Shown here: in pieces, positions 11,751 through 25,600 of the stretch
Layout of the letters: each line of letters begins with the position of its first letter
How positions within the stretch are numbered: position 1 is the stretch's first letter
Assembly: GCA_014925825.1 (NCBI GenBank)
Contig: JACGCK010000004.1
Location: forward strand, 372,001 to 436,000
Origin: Pholiota molesta
Lineage: Eukaryota; Basidiomycota; Agaricomycetes; Agaricales; Strophariaceae
Length of the DNA stretch: 64,000 nucleotides
Direction of reading: 5' to 3'
Translations under genes and position numbers: made by a program
Notes under the pieces: generated by a model
What the model was told of the DNA's origin: nothing
Database searches by the model: none
Seen by the model: the letters and a program-made list of their open reading frames with translations, nothing else

Positions 11751-14700
11751 ATGGGCCATCTGATAACTTTGGCTACGTAGGAAGCACAGTTCTTGTCCAG
11801 ATATGTTTACTAATGCTCATTATTATATAGCTGGTCAATATGTCACATCTTGACATATTAGAGAAATGTTGACGTTTGTTCTAGCTCTCTCAATCAATGG
11901 GCACTCGACTTCCAAGTTGGTCTGTCCGTTATCTATGGACTGATTTATTGAAATATAATTCCCAAGGGAAACTATGAGCGGATTGTTGAAAGTATTGAGA
12001 TTGCCAAAGCTCGTGGTGCAACCTTGCGTGTTGGCCCAGAACTGGAAATACCGTAAATCATAAATAATTATCTCGGGTTTTAGCTTTCATATATTCGTTG
12101 GCAGAGGTTATGGGTGTATGGATCACTTCCTCGAAGGTATGGATTGTTTTTGATGCTAATTGATCTTCAAATACATGATATTGCAGGCGATACAGTCTTC
12201 ATTCCTGGGAAGTACTCGCGAAGATCTTTCATCGGAGCTGACTATGGGCATTGTCTGCGATGTTGGAATGTATGAGGCATAATGTTATGATTCAGCTCAG
12301 ACTCACTCTTATTATCAATAGGCCTGTTGTTCACAAGAACGTGATTTACAACTGCAGATATTCTCCATGACAGAAAAATTCTCCTCATCCGGCCCAAAAT
12401 GTGGCTAGCCAATGATGGCAACTATCGCGAATTGCGGTTCTTTACACCTTGGCAAAAGCATCGCAATGGGAGGACCACTACCTGCCTCGAATTATCCAGG
12501 CGGTCACCAAGCAAGTCAGTCACTCTTACACTGAAGATTTGATATCAGAAAGTTTCAACATCAGGTTCCTCTAGTTAAGGTCCCGTTCGGAGATGCAGTT
12601 GTCAGTACGGTCGATACTTGTATTGGCGTGGAATTATGTGAGGAACTGTTCACACCTGCCAGGTACATACTATGTTTTCCTAGATGCTTCAAAGTATTGA
12701 TCATCCCTTTAGCCCTCACATATTGATGGGTCTTGACGGTGTGGAAATTTTTACCAACTCAAGCGGTAGCCACCATGAACTCCGTAAACTCTATAGACGC
12801 GTAGAATTGATAAAAGAGGCCACTCTTAAGGTACTCCGTCTGCCTTGATTTTACATGATTCAGCTATTTGACGATTACATTCTTAGCTAGGCGGTATTTA
12901 TCTCTATGCTAACCAACAGGGATGCGATGGTGATCGTCTCTACTATGACGGATGTGCTATGATTGCGGTCAATGGCAGAATCGTTGCTCAAGGGTCCAGT
13001 TCTCTCTGAATGACGTCGAAGTTGTGACAGCCACTATTGATATCGAAGATGTTCGAGCACATCGTGCTGTTTCCAGCAGGAGCATGCAGGCGGCGGCGGC
13101 GGAGAGATATCACAGAGTAGAAGTGGACTTTGCTTTGTCTAGCGGCAAATTTCAAGAGCTCAGTGAAGAAGACACAGTTGGAATCATCGGTACTAAGTCC
13201 ATTCCAATCCGATATCATATTCCAGAGGAAGAAATCGCGTACGTAAAACGGCTATCGTTTATGGAACAATATCGCTCACATTCATCGTCTGTTAGGCTAG
13301 GTCCTGCTTGCTGGCTTTGGGACTATCTTCGACGGTCCCGGACACAAGGATACTTTATTCCTTTGAGCGGAGGCATCGATAGTTGTGCTACTGCCGTTAT
13401 TGTATATTCTATGTGCCGCTGGTGGCACAAGCAGCTGCAAGAGGCGGTACGATTTTGAGTCATCGTCTCTTAAACTTTACTCAGACCCCAACAGATCAGC
13501 AGATAATCGCAGATGCAAGACGTATCGCAGGCGAACCTGAAGATTCGGACTATTCTCCAACTGACCCAAAGAATTTTCCAATAGGATCTTTCATACATGT
13601 TATATGGGTACCGAAAACTCTAGCGCTGAAACTCGCCGGAGGGCCAAACAATTGGCAGAGGCAATTGGAAGGTGAATCGTAGTCTTTCAAAAGATGTAAT
13701 TGTCGCTGATACACCACTGCTTAGCTATCATACGGATCTGAATATGGATACGGTTGTACAGCAGTCCGAAACTTATTTGGCTTTGTTACAGGCGTGCGCC
13801 CTCGATTTCGATCCCATGGAGGCACCGGCGCCGAAAACCTTGCCTTGCAAAACATTCAGGTAGGGATTTGCAGATATATCAATAAAATTGAATCATACCT
13901 GATGGGTCTGGATTTAGGCGAGACTGAGAATGGTGCTTGCATACATGTTCGCGCAGCTTCTTCCATGGGTCAGAGGACGTAATGGAGGCCTCCTTGTTCT
14001 TGGAAGCGCTAACGTTGATGAAAGGTTGTCTAATTCTCGTTGACGCTAAACAAAAGGACTGATGAACATGACATACAGTCTCCGAGGCTATCTTACCAAG
14101 TATGATTGTTCATCTGGTATGTAACACCAGCATAGTAAATGGAGGCCTGGATTAAAAAAATTGTTAGCGGATATCAACCCGATCGGTAGTATCAGCAAAA
14201 CAGATCTCAAGAAGTTTATCGCATATGCTGAAGGCGCTTTCGAGCTTCCTATCCTACAAAGGTAAGTCAATTTTGTTCAACGTTAGAACCTGATTAATTT
14301 TTTGGAATCAGCTTCTTGGATGCTGTTCCAACCGCTGAATTAGAACCGATTACCGAAACTTATGTGCAGTCAGACGAGGTATGGATTTTTGCTGATTCAT
14401 ATGCAGAGCTATGCTGAGCCCGAGTCACAGGCGGACATGGGCATGACCTACGATGAATTATCAGTCTTTGGTCGGCTTCGCAAGATTGAAAAATGTGGCC
14501 CGTACAGCACTTTCACCAAACTCGTTCATGAATGGGGATCTTTCTTGTCACCTATCCAGGTCATTACTTCTGCGAGCTTCGATTGCTGTTCTATTCTGAA
14601 GCAAAGAATCTAGATTGCAGAGAAAGTGAAATTATTCTTCTTCGAACACGCCAGGAATAGACACAAGATGACAACACTGACGCCTTCATACCATGCAGTA

Positions 14701-15002
14701 AGTTCTCTTGTTTTGTATCCTATTGTGTTCTGCTGAACTCCTTTCGATAGGAATCTTATAGTCCTGATGATAACAGTAAGTTCATGCTAGATGATCAATC
14801 ATAATGAGCTAATTCGCCCATAGGATTCGATTTGCGGCCATTCCTCTATCCTTCTCGCTTTCCATGGCAGTTCAAGAAAATAGACGCGGTCGCAGCTGCC
14901 CTTCCAGACCGATCAACCAGGTTACAATTGATAAAACAAAGACTGAGTAAGCAGTTACAAGCAAATAACAATGCTAAAAACATAAATGCGGGATGTGGAT
15001 AA
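11751..15002 (+). CDS. QNS1: Glutamine-dependent NAD(+) synthetase
   Basis: This enzyme makes NAD+ from deamido-NAD, ATP and glutamine, the last step of NAD biosynthesis. The start [10 protein letters not shown] is split by an early intron. The N-terminal nitrilase-fold glutaminase shows the Glu in GPELEI, the Lys in IRPKMWLAN, and the nucleophile Cys in [12 protein letters not shown] (Cys codon 12619-12621). The C-terminal synthetase has the ATP P-loop SGGIDS near 13,366-13,383, then [24 protein letters not shown] and [16 protein letters not shown]. It ends FPWQFKKID plus a short tail, with stop at 15000-15002. Roughly ten short introns are visible. Single-base losses near 12,360, 12,465, 13,000, 13,413 and 13,577 break the frame, each within or beside a short run. 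The stop lies 83 bp from the SEC6 stop (convergent). The family call is very firm. Confidence 0.94.
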
Positions 15003-15085
15003 GTAAAGGGAGCACCGTGATGTAATATACAAATGGGGTTGAGTCCGAGGAATAAGAGAAACAGCGAATTACGATGTACTATCAT

Positions 15086-17498
15086 TTATGTCCGAAGGAA
15101 TCTAGTGAATGCATTTTGCACATTAACCTTCTTCATAATCGTTGGCTCAGGCGCTAAAAAATCAATTTAGTCAGATTGAGAGAAACACTAAAGAAATACA
15201 CTTACGATCCGTCAATCCTTCATCCTTGACTTTCCGCTTTATACTATCCATGATATCACTGACAGTTGAACGATCGAAATCGCTTCGCGACTTCATCAAA
15301 CCCTCCACAAATGCGATGTTGGGTCCGTGTACCTTTGCGAATGACCAGAACGAAAGGAAGGCAATATCTTTGGACGCTTCAAGCATAGAAAGGATCATCT
15401 CGAGGACTTGGAATCGAGCCTCAACGTCGGCAGCAGGGCCAAAGTAACGAAAAAGGCGTAAGCTTCGGTGATGTCCTCTTTGAAACGTTCTGCCGCTGCG
15501 GGCATCTTGAGTTTCGGAGCATTGGCAAGTGCATTGAGGTAGGTGAGAAGAAAGTTGTCCATAAGGTCTTCTACGAGCAAGTCGAGTAAACTGAGTTGAG
15601 ATAGCTTTGGTAGTCGTTCATGTAGTCCCGCATTGTTTCTACAATTTGGCGCATAATGCCATCGTACCAAGGAGGTTGAAAAAGGTTCTTCGTTGCAGGT
15701 TTGAGATCGTTGAAGATAGTGTCTATGAGCGTTTGCATACACTTCTTGGCAATATCCAAATAACCATCGATAGCATTGTTGAGGCGTTCATTGATCTGTC
15801 CTTGGTATTTCGCTGAGACCAAAGGTTCTACACGGGCCAGCAGTGCTTCGCCGAAATCGGCAGACTTAATCTGATCGTTGGCGAGAGCGATGCAGTATTC
15901 CACAAGACCACCTGTGGCCTCTTCTGGCTTTTCGATCTGCTTTTTGAATTCCGCATCCACGACTTTCGCCCACTGATCCTGGATACCTCGCATAACACGA
16001 TTGGTTTCGCTCACAACACGAGCCAAAATCGCTCCTTGTCCACTCTCTGTCGCCAGGTCAATTTGTTGATTAACCATTTGGAACAGAATGACACCTCCTT
16101 GTGTGCCATAGAGACCGTCACTGTCGATCTCTGGAGGTTGCTCGCGTTTGATGAATTCCGCGACCTCGGTTTTCATGAGGTTAGCGGACCATTCATCTAA
16201 TTTCTGGATAATGAGTTTAACATAGTCTTCGATGAGTGCCTGCTCTTTTCCATCCAGTAAAGGCGGTTCAAGTAGCTCCGGAGGAACATCGAGCTCCTTC
16301 ATGCTGCGTTTATATTCTTTCAACCACTCGAAAAGGGACAGAAGGACGCTCGCGTCCGACTTCATGCCGGCTATTGTCTTGACCACAGAATTGAGCGCTT
16401 TGTGGTATTCGCGGAGATATAGTGAATATATTTCGTAGTCGGCTGGAAAACATGGGACGACATCGGTCTCAACGCGATAAATGTCTTGTAAAAGCCATTT
16501 CATTAGATCTCCAAGGAAGGCGACAGGATTATCTTCTGAGCGTTTGTATGCGTCTTGAACCTTTTCGTGAATAGACTGAGTAATGGCCTTGATGATCTTA
16601 GAGCGGTAGTGTTTAAGGACTCGAGCATCCGCTTGTAAAGACTTGAATTTGAGCGCAGCATCTAGCTTCGCCGCTTTCTTCACAAATCGCATGACGACCG
16701 TCTACAGAAGTAACACAGCGTATGTCAGTGCATGTCCAAGTATCATTTGAATGCACGTACCTTTTCATCTTCCTTTCCTTCGACCTCAGCTACTTTGAGC
16801 ATTCTAACGACGACGTCGGCATACCCTCCACGAATGAGATTCAAGACGTTCGAAGCAAGTTTGAGTATGTATTCGTCGAACTCAGCTATGAGCTTGTTTA
16901 GACGCTCAAACCATCTCGTCAAGGTGGCCTGAGAGCTTGGAGATGCCTTCTTAGCTTGATGCATCGTGGTGTTCCTGAAGCGCTCCAGCTGATTGAGCTG
17001 GAAATGGATAACCAGAAGATTAGGCGCCGGGCCAATAATATCTCTGCTATCTGCAGCGAGCATTTGTTCCAGATCATCCAATTGGGATGCCATATCCAAG
17101 AGATTATTGACCATCTCTTCTGTCGATTCGAAGTTGCGGTGGACTAGGGAACCTATAAAGCCTTCGGTATGCTGACGTGAGGGCGACATCTGAGTGCTTA
17201 CCCTACTGATCTGGTCGAACGTCGCAACACGAACGGACGGATCGTCGCATTCTTTCTCGATAGACATCATTTCGTCCTTGATAGCTTGTACATTATCCCG
17301 AGTGCTCAGAAACTTTCTGAGTCCTAGTCTTGTAGCTTGTAATTGTTCTTTAACGCCGTTGTTTAACCTTGTGTCTATCGACGCTTTCTCCTTCTCGAGT
17401 TTCTTTCGGAATGCAGAGACTTTAACGAGATCATCCGGCGACTGTAAGTATTCACCAATAGCCTGTGCTGCAGACACAGGACCGACAGGAGCTGCCAT
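15086..17498 (-). CDS. SEC6: Exocyst complex subunit Sec6
   Basis: Sec6 (human EXOC3) is a CATCHR-fold helical-rod subunit of the exocyst, which tethers secretory vesicles to the plasma membrane; in yeast it also binds Sec1 and the SNARE Sec9. Three exons: 17498-16761, 16701-15206 and 15153-15086, with introns of 59 and 52 nt. Recognisable parts are the N-terminal coiled coil, SFRK-like IEKECDDPSVRVATFDQIS, and the long domain with FKSLQADARVLKHYRSKI, DDLMKWLLQD-type and YCIALANDQIK segments. Exon lengths total 2,302 nt; two frame breaks near 15,600 and 15,441 each need one base, giving 2,304 nt and 767 residues, as expected for fungal Sec6. The start codon is 141 bp from the COQ6 start on the other strand. 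Confidence 0.93.
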
Positions 17499-17639
17499 GA
17501 GCAGTCTAGGAGAGAAGAGTCAGACTGAGAGTAAGTAGGAGTTGAGCAACAGCCGCGGCTTCAGAATCAGTGCTATGGCCCAGGCGCTTGACACAACAAA
17601 GCTACAGGCACGTGTCCATCGTTAAGGTGCGGTCGCTCA
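17499..17639. promoter_or_regulatory. Short bidirectional promoter between SEC6 and COQ6
   Basis: Only 141 bp separate the two divergent start codons, so 5' UTRs and promoters must overlap or be very short. No TATA box is obvious. This arrangement suggests shared chromatin opening, which is inference. Confidence 0.55.
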
Positions 17640-19621
17640 ATGTCCTTGACCGCGACCTCCATAAAAGCCAGTCGCGCTGGCCTGAATATCCTTAAATACT
17701 CGATTACTGCTCGCAGAAGAAGAAGATACTCGACTGATGCCACTTCCGACACTCTAGAAAGCGATGTCGTCATTGTAGGGGGTGGACCGGCAGGACTCGC
17801 CCTTGCGAGCGCGTTAGGTATGGTTCTCGTACAAACTGCAGAAACAATATTGAACAGGTAATAGGATCATCTCCATATCTAAGGGAAAACATCAGCATCA
17901 CCCTCATTGAAGGTGGCGATTTGAGCAAGCTCAAAGCTTGGACCCCAGCACCGGGAACATTTTCCAATCGTGTGGTCTCTCTCACCAATGCATCGCAGGC
18001 TTTCCTAAGAGGTAGCAAGGACTTATTAAAGGTTAAATTACCCCTCACTCTTTTGCAGATATCGGGGCATGGTCGTATGTCGATGAAGGGCGGACTTGTG
18101 GAGTGGAGCAAATGCAAGTAAGCACCATATGTATTTGAGTGCAGAGCCAAATCTGATTATTACTACAGGTATGGGATGGCGTATCAGATGCACGTATAGA
18201 ATTCTCTGCTGCTGAACTGGGACCGCAAGTAGAACATTCAGGGATGTCTCGCCTGACAGAAAACTTCAACTTGCAAAGAGCACTGTTACGACAACTGGAT
18301 TCCATTCCCGAAGTCAATCTTCTACACCAGACAAAGGTTGTTTCCATCACAAACGACTCAGAAGAGAGAGGAGGCTGGCCTTTAGTTCATCTGGACAATA
18401 GCAAAACTATTAGAGCGAGGTTGCTGGTAAGACCAAAACGTTATTTCATTGTAAACTTATTGGCTTATATGCTCCCTAGGTTGGCGCCGATGGCTTTAAT
18501 TCTCCCGTTCGGTCGTTTGCCAAAATACCATCATATGGTTGGGCATACAATACTCAAGCAATTGTAGCCACCATGAACCATCCTCCACGCGGTGCTTTCC
18601 AGGGCCCAAATACAACAGCATATCAACGCTTTTTACCAACAGGTCCAATTGCGTTTCTCCCTCTTTCCTCCACTTCTTCTTCCCTTGTCTGGTCAACGAA
18701 GCCCCAGCTCGCTGTTGCTCTTCTCGCCTGTGATCCTGACGTCCTTGCCAGTATGATCAATGCTGCATTCCGGCTTCCTGACGTTTCAATGAAATTCTTG
18801 CATAAACTGATTCTCGACCGCCACACAAGCGGATCACCTATCTCACCCAGCGAAATTCGTGAAGAAATTAGTTGGCGCGAGCAAGCCCATGCGATCGACC
18901 AGAACTCAGCATATGCTTCAGCTTTGGTCAAATCCACCCAAGTTGGAATTCCACCTGCAGACTCCGAATCCGTTCCTCCTCTGGTCACTGAAATTCAGCC
19001 TAAATCGGCGGCATCATTTCCTTTACGCTTTAATCATGCTGAAGCTTATATCGGCGAAGGCACTGGCGCACGAACGGTCCTCGTAGGCGATGCCGCTCAT
19101 ACTGTCCATCCCTTAGCTGGTCAAGGTTTGAATCTTGGCCTAGCTGATGCGGAATGCCTTGCGAAATGCATTGAAGACAGCTTGCTTACAGGTGGCGATA
19201 TTGGCGAGTCTTATAGGTTGACAGTCCCACAGTCGATGCTAACATCTTTATTTCGGTTGCCGTAGGCTCTTACACTGCGCTCCTGCCGTATACCCAAGAA
19301 CGATACCTTGCAAATCATACTCTCATGTCCGCATTCGACAAACTTCACAAACTCTATTCGACTGATAGTCAGCCTATTGTCTGGGCTCGATCAGTCGGCC
19401 TAGAGGTTTTGAACGAGCTTGATGCAGTCAAAGCAGGTATTATGATGACGGCGGGTGCTCAGACTACAAGAAAGGCTTCTCCAGGATCTACAGGATGGAT
19501 TTTTGCGGGAAACGCTGCCCAGACGCTAGCATCCACAGTACATACAGCTGGAATCATGAAGGGGGCGATTGGGAATGTCGTTGGTTCGGCTATGAGGACT
19601 TTGATCGAGAAAGCGAGATAA
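17640..19621 (+). CDS. COQ6: Ubiquinone biosynthesis flavin monooxygenase Coq6
   Basis: Coq6 hydroxylates the C5 position of the coenzyme Q head group at the mitochondrial inner membrane. The N terminus is basic and Ser/Ala-rich, fitting a mitochondrial presequence. The FAD Rossmann motif DVVIVGGGPAGLALA follows, then NRVVSLTNAS, VGADGFNSPVR, and the second FAD motif VLVGDAAHTVHPLAGQGLN. Exons are 17640-17817, 17865-18011, 18059-18117, 18169-18426, 18480-19203 and 19266-19621. They sum to 1,722 nt and translate without any break to 573 residues, somewhat longer than yeast Coq6. The last intron (19204-19265) appears to use a GC donor (GCGAGT) with a normal AG acceptor; this splice restores the conserved GDIGS segment. 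It is divergent from SEC6. Confidence 0.93.
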
Positions 19622-22600
19622 ATAATATGCATCAATTTATCCTTCCCTCCCTCGAAGCTATCAGTATTAGGTCAACGCAGAGATTGATCTATATAAGCAA
19701 TGTCATGCGTAAAGAATCTGAGAGGCATCGACAACGCATCGATAAACGGGTCCCGTATGTACTATGTTTGCCAAGACAAGTCACACCATCGTGACAGAAG
19801 TCACGTGAAGCGTTTGCCGACGCGTTTTTCTGGCAGAGCTGATTTCCGAAGTAGACTTGAAGTAAACCCACATCGTCCAGACTCCAGACTGCAGCCTCTA
19901 ATTTCCAAACTGCGTCAACGTTCAACGTTCAATCTGGACAGCGAAGGCTGAAACATATATTGCAAATATCGGGCGTCGGCGCAACTTTTCATCGGGACCA
20001 CCCACTGCGCTCTCTTCCGAGTCAGACTTGCCTCAGACGAAGTTTTAACGACGTCTTTGGAATTCTGCTGGCCTTTCTTACCTTATAGTCCTTGACTTAC
20101 AAATATCTTGCCAACTTAATCTTCTGATGGCAACGTTCCTTGGTATATCTTGTTAACACGCCACAACTTCAACTTTCCTTGCAGCGGCGCATCTAAATGT
20201 CAGATTAAAACGAACTGAAACCATATGGCAGCGATACCTACGTAACGTGCGTATAGGACGGGATAGCAAGAATGTGAGTATTAATATCGGCAGAGACAGA
20301 AGTAGGTAACATTATTTACTAATAGTCACTGCCAGGTAATCAAAATATGCGATTTGATACCCATATACGATGATCCAAACCCATCGGAGACGACTGTCAT
20401 TCGACTTTCCGATTCATATATGATTACCATTCAGGCTCTGTTGAAGGCGGGATATCCACTCTTTACTTCGCAGCCCCATGGATACCCGACTACAACCATG
20501 GTACAGAATCTCGTCCGTGGACTCGTATTCTAAATTCAAGTGCCTCGATGGACGTGATGCACATGTTACCGTGGTTCATTGGTACAGATTGGTACGCACA
20601 TGATTTTTGCCGTTCAATCATACTTTTGTCGTTATCCTTCTAATCGGTAGCGCGATTTTTTTTGGCTCTATCATGCCTTCAGAAGCCTGGTGCAAGAGAC
20701 CGAGACTGATGTAGAATGATGAACATATTTCTGGGGCCTGCTCTCCTCCGACGATTAATCTCACATTCACTTGCCGCCTGATATAGGCTTGGGCTACCGC
20801 ACGAATTGTATTCTTGGCAGCTTGTCATTTACACCCTAACCCCTTCAACTATGTAATTTTGGCACCATAGTATCCTCGAGGCTTGATGCATTCTGAATAG
20901 CGAATCAAGGATCACCGGCCTTCAAAGTCATGATACGGCGACCCCCATTTGTTGTCATCTCCTGTGAGTGCAAGCAAGTGCACGCTCAGGCAGGCTCTTG
21001 TCGCCTAAACTATAGCACATTATTCGCGTTTGAGCCTGTGAAGTTCAGGCCATCTTCCGGTGCGCATTCTTATACAACAAATGCAAAAGCAATGGAACCA
21101 CCGTGTATTTTTGGAACGCTTATTTCTCAACAACTCCCAGACAGTGTATGACCATGGTCAATGATGGTTCTGATATGTCACCAATGGAAATCGTACTTCG
21201 CCTAAGTATTCTTGGACGCTACTCCATGGACATTCTCCGACTGGATAACCGTTTTTTTTGTAGGAATCTATGGATTGCGAGGATGAAGAGAGATTGGCTA
21301 AGCGGAACATGCCTACGCTGAGTATTTACGAATAATGATGACTCTGTGGCTCACAGGTGCATCTCCATGCATACTCAGTATTCACGTCACATTGGAACTC
21401 TCAAACAGCTCGCGTGCGAGACTGTTTTGCCCAATGATCGAAGAAGCCCAGTGATACCTAAAGAGAGGCTGCAGCCCCGTTTTTTCACCCGCACTCGATG
21501 CGACAAAGGTAACTTCGATTCCAGTATGCTATTTTATGATCAAGCTCGACAGCTGTTCATTAAATTTCTCACTACGCATCGGGTCTTCCGCCGCCGCCGC
21601 CGCCGGCTAAAGCGGGCAGAGTCTAAAGGACTTCTGCGTTGTGTGGCTGGCTCCGCGTATAACACCTGGTCGTGAATAGGTTCTGCACTGCGGCACGTCC
21701 ATTGACACTAGTGCAATCTTTGCTGGCCTCGAAGAATGATTTTGGAAGTGCATTAACTACCAACCTTCGAACCAGCTCACGATTTCGCACTTTACTGCGT
21801 TGCAAGCTGAAGCACCAAAAATGCTCAGACCCTATGTGCTCTTAAAATGCGATCCTAATCTCTGGAGGAGTCTCAAGCGCGGGCTGAGAGGCTTTCCGCT
21901 ACCTTCTGAAGCAATACATATGGTACATAATTTCGTATGCGATCTGTGAATGATTCTGAAATGATGGAGTTTTACATGCTTACCACGGTAAGTGTTCAAG
22001 CTTCCCGACTCCTGATTTCTCTAATTACATAGCTTCTTTTCTAGCTACCTCGAGTTTCTCAAGCCAGGCCTACTTACTCGGCAGCGATCTAACTGATCGA
22101 CACTTCGATGCTTCCATGTCGCTGCAAAATAGGAGTGATGATTAAGTATCTTGGTATTTTGGATAATGCTATGATCCATTAGCTTGAAATCGGGAAGACC
22201 TACGCACTATGGGACCTTGCTTTCACCGCATCCCATGCTCTTTGATATCCCGGTGATTCTTAGCGGAGTAGATGCGGTGTAGTCCTTAGTGATGAAGATG
22301 GCTGGTGATCGTGGTCAATGACCGCGGTGTATAAGCGGCGTCTGATCACGATTTTCAACACGCGACTTGACTGGGGCACTACTGCAGATTTCTAATGTGA
22401 ACGTAGGACGTCACAAGCTGAAGCTTAGTTTCAAATGTTGCAAACCCTTGATTTGAAGAAACCTCTGGTAGATATTTAGATTTAGCAGTCGCCTTCTATC
22501 TTGATTCCAAATCATCACCAATTGATCACCAACAACAGATGTATCAATGCTAGAATCAACCTATACAAGATTGAGACTCACTTGCATTCAAATTATGTCT

Positions 22601-25600
22601 CTTATGAATTTGACAATCAGTGATCAAGAGCGGTCTAAGATTATATGACCACAGTAAAAAGCCTTATGAAAAAGTCTCCAGAGTCTCAGAGTTATTGCAA
22701 ACTTCCAAACCTCCAAAATACCATCGCCTTCATGTGGGCATCTAATTACCGATATATTATAAACATGGAAACTCAGATAAAATTTCATGCTCATGATATG
22801 TTACAGCATTGGGTGTGCATGAGAGCAATCTATAGATGACCTCCAGTGCTATGCGAATCAAGGTCAACATACCATCGAATCCTGAGGCCTGATCCATCAA
22901 TCTAAATTCCCTAGGCGCGCCCAAGGCGCGCCAAAAAAGCCACAAACACACACAAGAGAGCTCGACCCTAAGTTCTCCGCTGCGAGCCGCTGCGCCACAA
23001 AATCTCCACCGGCGTGATGCCCACGTACCAAAGAGGAATACTCCCAAATCCAGCCTCGAGACGGTGCCGCGTATCACGTCCTGATCTTCTCCCTCGGGAA
23101 GCGGGTGGGTAGTGTATGCACATGTATATTTATGGACAAAAGGTGGTGGGAATCTGGGACAGTTTGGGTGGATTTAATTGGCGTGCGCAGCGCATGCGGC
23201 CATCTCTGTGGTCTCGGAGGGGCAAATACGAGCATTCATTGTTCGAGATACCCTGTAAGCATCCAAGTCAATATGATACACTTCGAGCTCCGGATTTTCG
23301 TCTCCATTTGCCTCCGGGTAGTAGAGGTGCCGACGGCGAGACTCGACAGTACTTGCTCCACGGACACTGACCAGTGACACACGCACAAATATATTGCACA
23401 ATTAAACATGCGCGACGCCGAGCGCTCATGTTTTCTGTCCAATGTCAGGCGTACTTACAATTCAAGTTGACAAAGCTTGTGATACTGAGCCGCCCAGCAT
23501 CGCGGCTCAAGCACCCGCCCACACTGTTTAACATGCGCATCGCTCAAGTTTTAAAAATTTACAGCTGGCACAATATCTCGCCCACATAGTAACCAGTGCG
23601 TTCGCGCTATTATTCCGCGGCGACATTGGGCGCTGTTGTATGTTCGAGTTGGATTGCCTGATATGGTAAGTATGTTCAACGTAGATCATGTCGATTGATC
23701 ATCGGCATCATTAGAACTCTAAATAATAAATCGGTGAATCGCCCTTGGGTAATGCTTAACTATCGGAGGTTACTTCTGCGCCTAGATCAAACTTTTTGTG
23801 TGTTCATCCTGTTGAGCACATTACCGTAAGCCCTATAGACTAGATTACTTGACCACATCAATGATCAGGTCACTTTTAGGCCCTAATTGTGTTGGAATTG
23901 TGTCAATGGTGTGCTAGGCTATGCTCCGCTATCAAACGTTCGCCGGGATTTGGTACAGGCAAGCCAAACTCCTTTCGCTACAATAAGGCCTATGGAATCA
24001 AAAGATGACAGTAAGTATAGGTGAGGAGCCGCAGCGCCAACGGAGAGCTTAACCCTCTGCCGTCATGGCAGGCGACCGAGACTCGAGAGAATGCAGCGCA
24101 AATATAGAGCGGCTTGCGCATGGCAAGGCCGGGGGAAGAGGCCATCTCGGGCTGGGGAGATGCAGGCCCTTGCATGACCTTTGGGCCTGGCAACCTACAA
24201 CTATGCATTTGTTCTCAGTACGGTGGACTCTATAGCACTGCTGCAACAAATGCGTAGGCTAATATCAGACCTAAAGCTTGAGATATGTATTGTATCAAAG
24301 TTAAATCTTCCGGTCTCCCATTGTCTCCCCGCTACTTAGATAAACTTTCTGATATCGATCATCTCATTCCAGCCAATGGGGAATTTTTCGCCCAGACTTG
24401 AGTGCTACCGTCTCGCAACAGCAAGTTGCGCGCAACATCCGAGTCCAACACAACAACAACAAAAAAGATGCCCACAGAAGAACAAAAAGGCAAGACAGAA
24501 TATCATGCCACATATTTAATTATTCTTGCACACCGTGTCATCCATCGCCCACACGCACTGCACGACGGCGACGACACCATCAGTTCTATTCTAATCCTGG
24601 CTGTGGCATGCCAACGCACGCACACAGTACATTGTCCGATTCGCCTTCTAAGAACAGGATCATCAGAAGCCGTCAACTGTAGCTCTCGAACATACATACA
24701 TAAACTTTCACGCATCCTCAAGGTAAAATTGGAACATGATAGTGGTCATGCATATGTTAGAAGCACCGACACACTTCATTAATCATCAGAAGCTGCGTTT
24801 AAGGAAGTAAATCGTTCGAATTTTTCCAGTGGGCGATCGTCTGGGATGCGATGAGTCGGTCAATGTGGGTGCGTGGACGCTATCAGACCTTGAGGCAGGA
24901 GCGTGTGCGTGCAACCGCAGCTCTGGCGCCGCCAAGGAGCGCATTAACGCGCAAGTTCACGCGCGTATGTGCTTCTCGCAGACCTTCCATTGCAACCCCG
25001 CGCACATGGTGAACATTATGAATCGACTCATCAGCAACCATCGGAATTATTGACACGAGACTAGGTGAGCATTCAAGTCGTCGCTTATGTGTAAGGCGTG
25101 TTGTGCAAGTTTTCCAGTCCGCATTCACACCAAAGATTGTTGTTTTGCAACAAAAAAATATTTTCTATTCTTTTTGTTCGCGCTGGCCAACAGCGCGCAG
25201 TACTGTATATAAGTATGTGTACGGGGAGGAGGGCACTAAGGGTTCGTCGACGATATGGATAACAATAATGGAGGAGCCCCAATGGACTCGCAGAGGGGTA
25301 AGGCTTTTAGGTGTACAAAGGAAGGGATGTTAAAGAGTGATATAATAGGGATGAAGTAGTACAAGCATTGGGATTGACTGTGATGGAGGATGAAAGAAAG
25401 GAGGATATAGGAAGAGGAATCGTACGCCGCAGCATGGATGTTTTCGTAGCAATGTATGAGACGTGGAATGGTGATGTGTACAAGAATGAAGTGGGAGAGA
25501 AAGACGAGTGTCGAGTGCGAGACGGAGGTATAACAACAAACAAACGAAGGGAAAATGCTAGTAGACAAACGATGAGGATGACGGATGACGATGGATTTGG

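Noticed and set aside
20335..20535. Open stretch ending in a stop (contains QALLKAGYPLF)
   Set aside because: No start, no supportable flanking exon and no recognised domain; could be a relic but cannot be supported.
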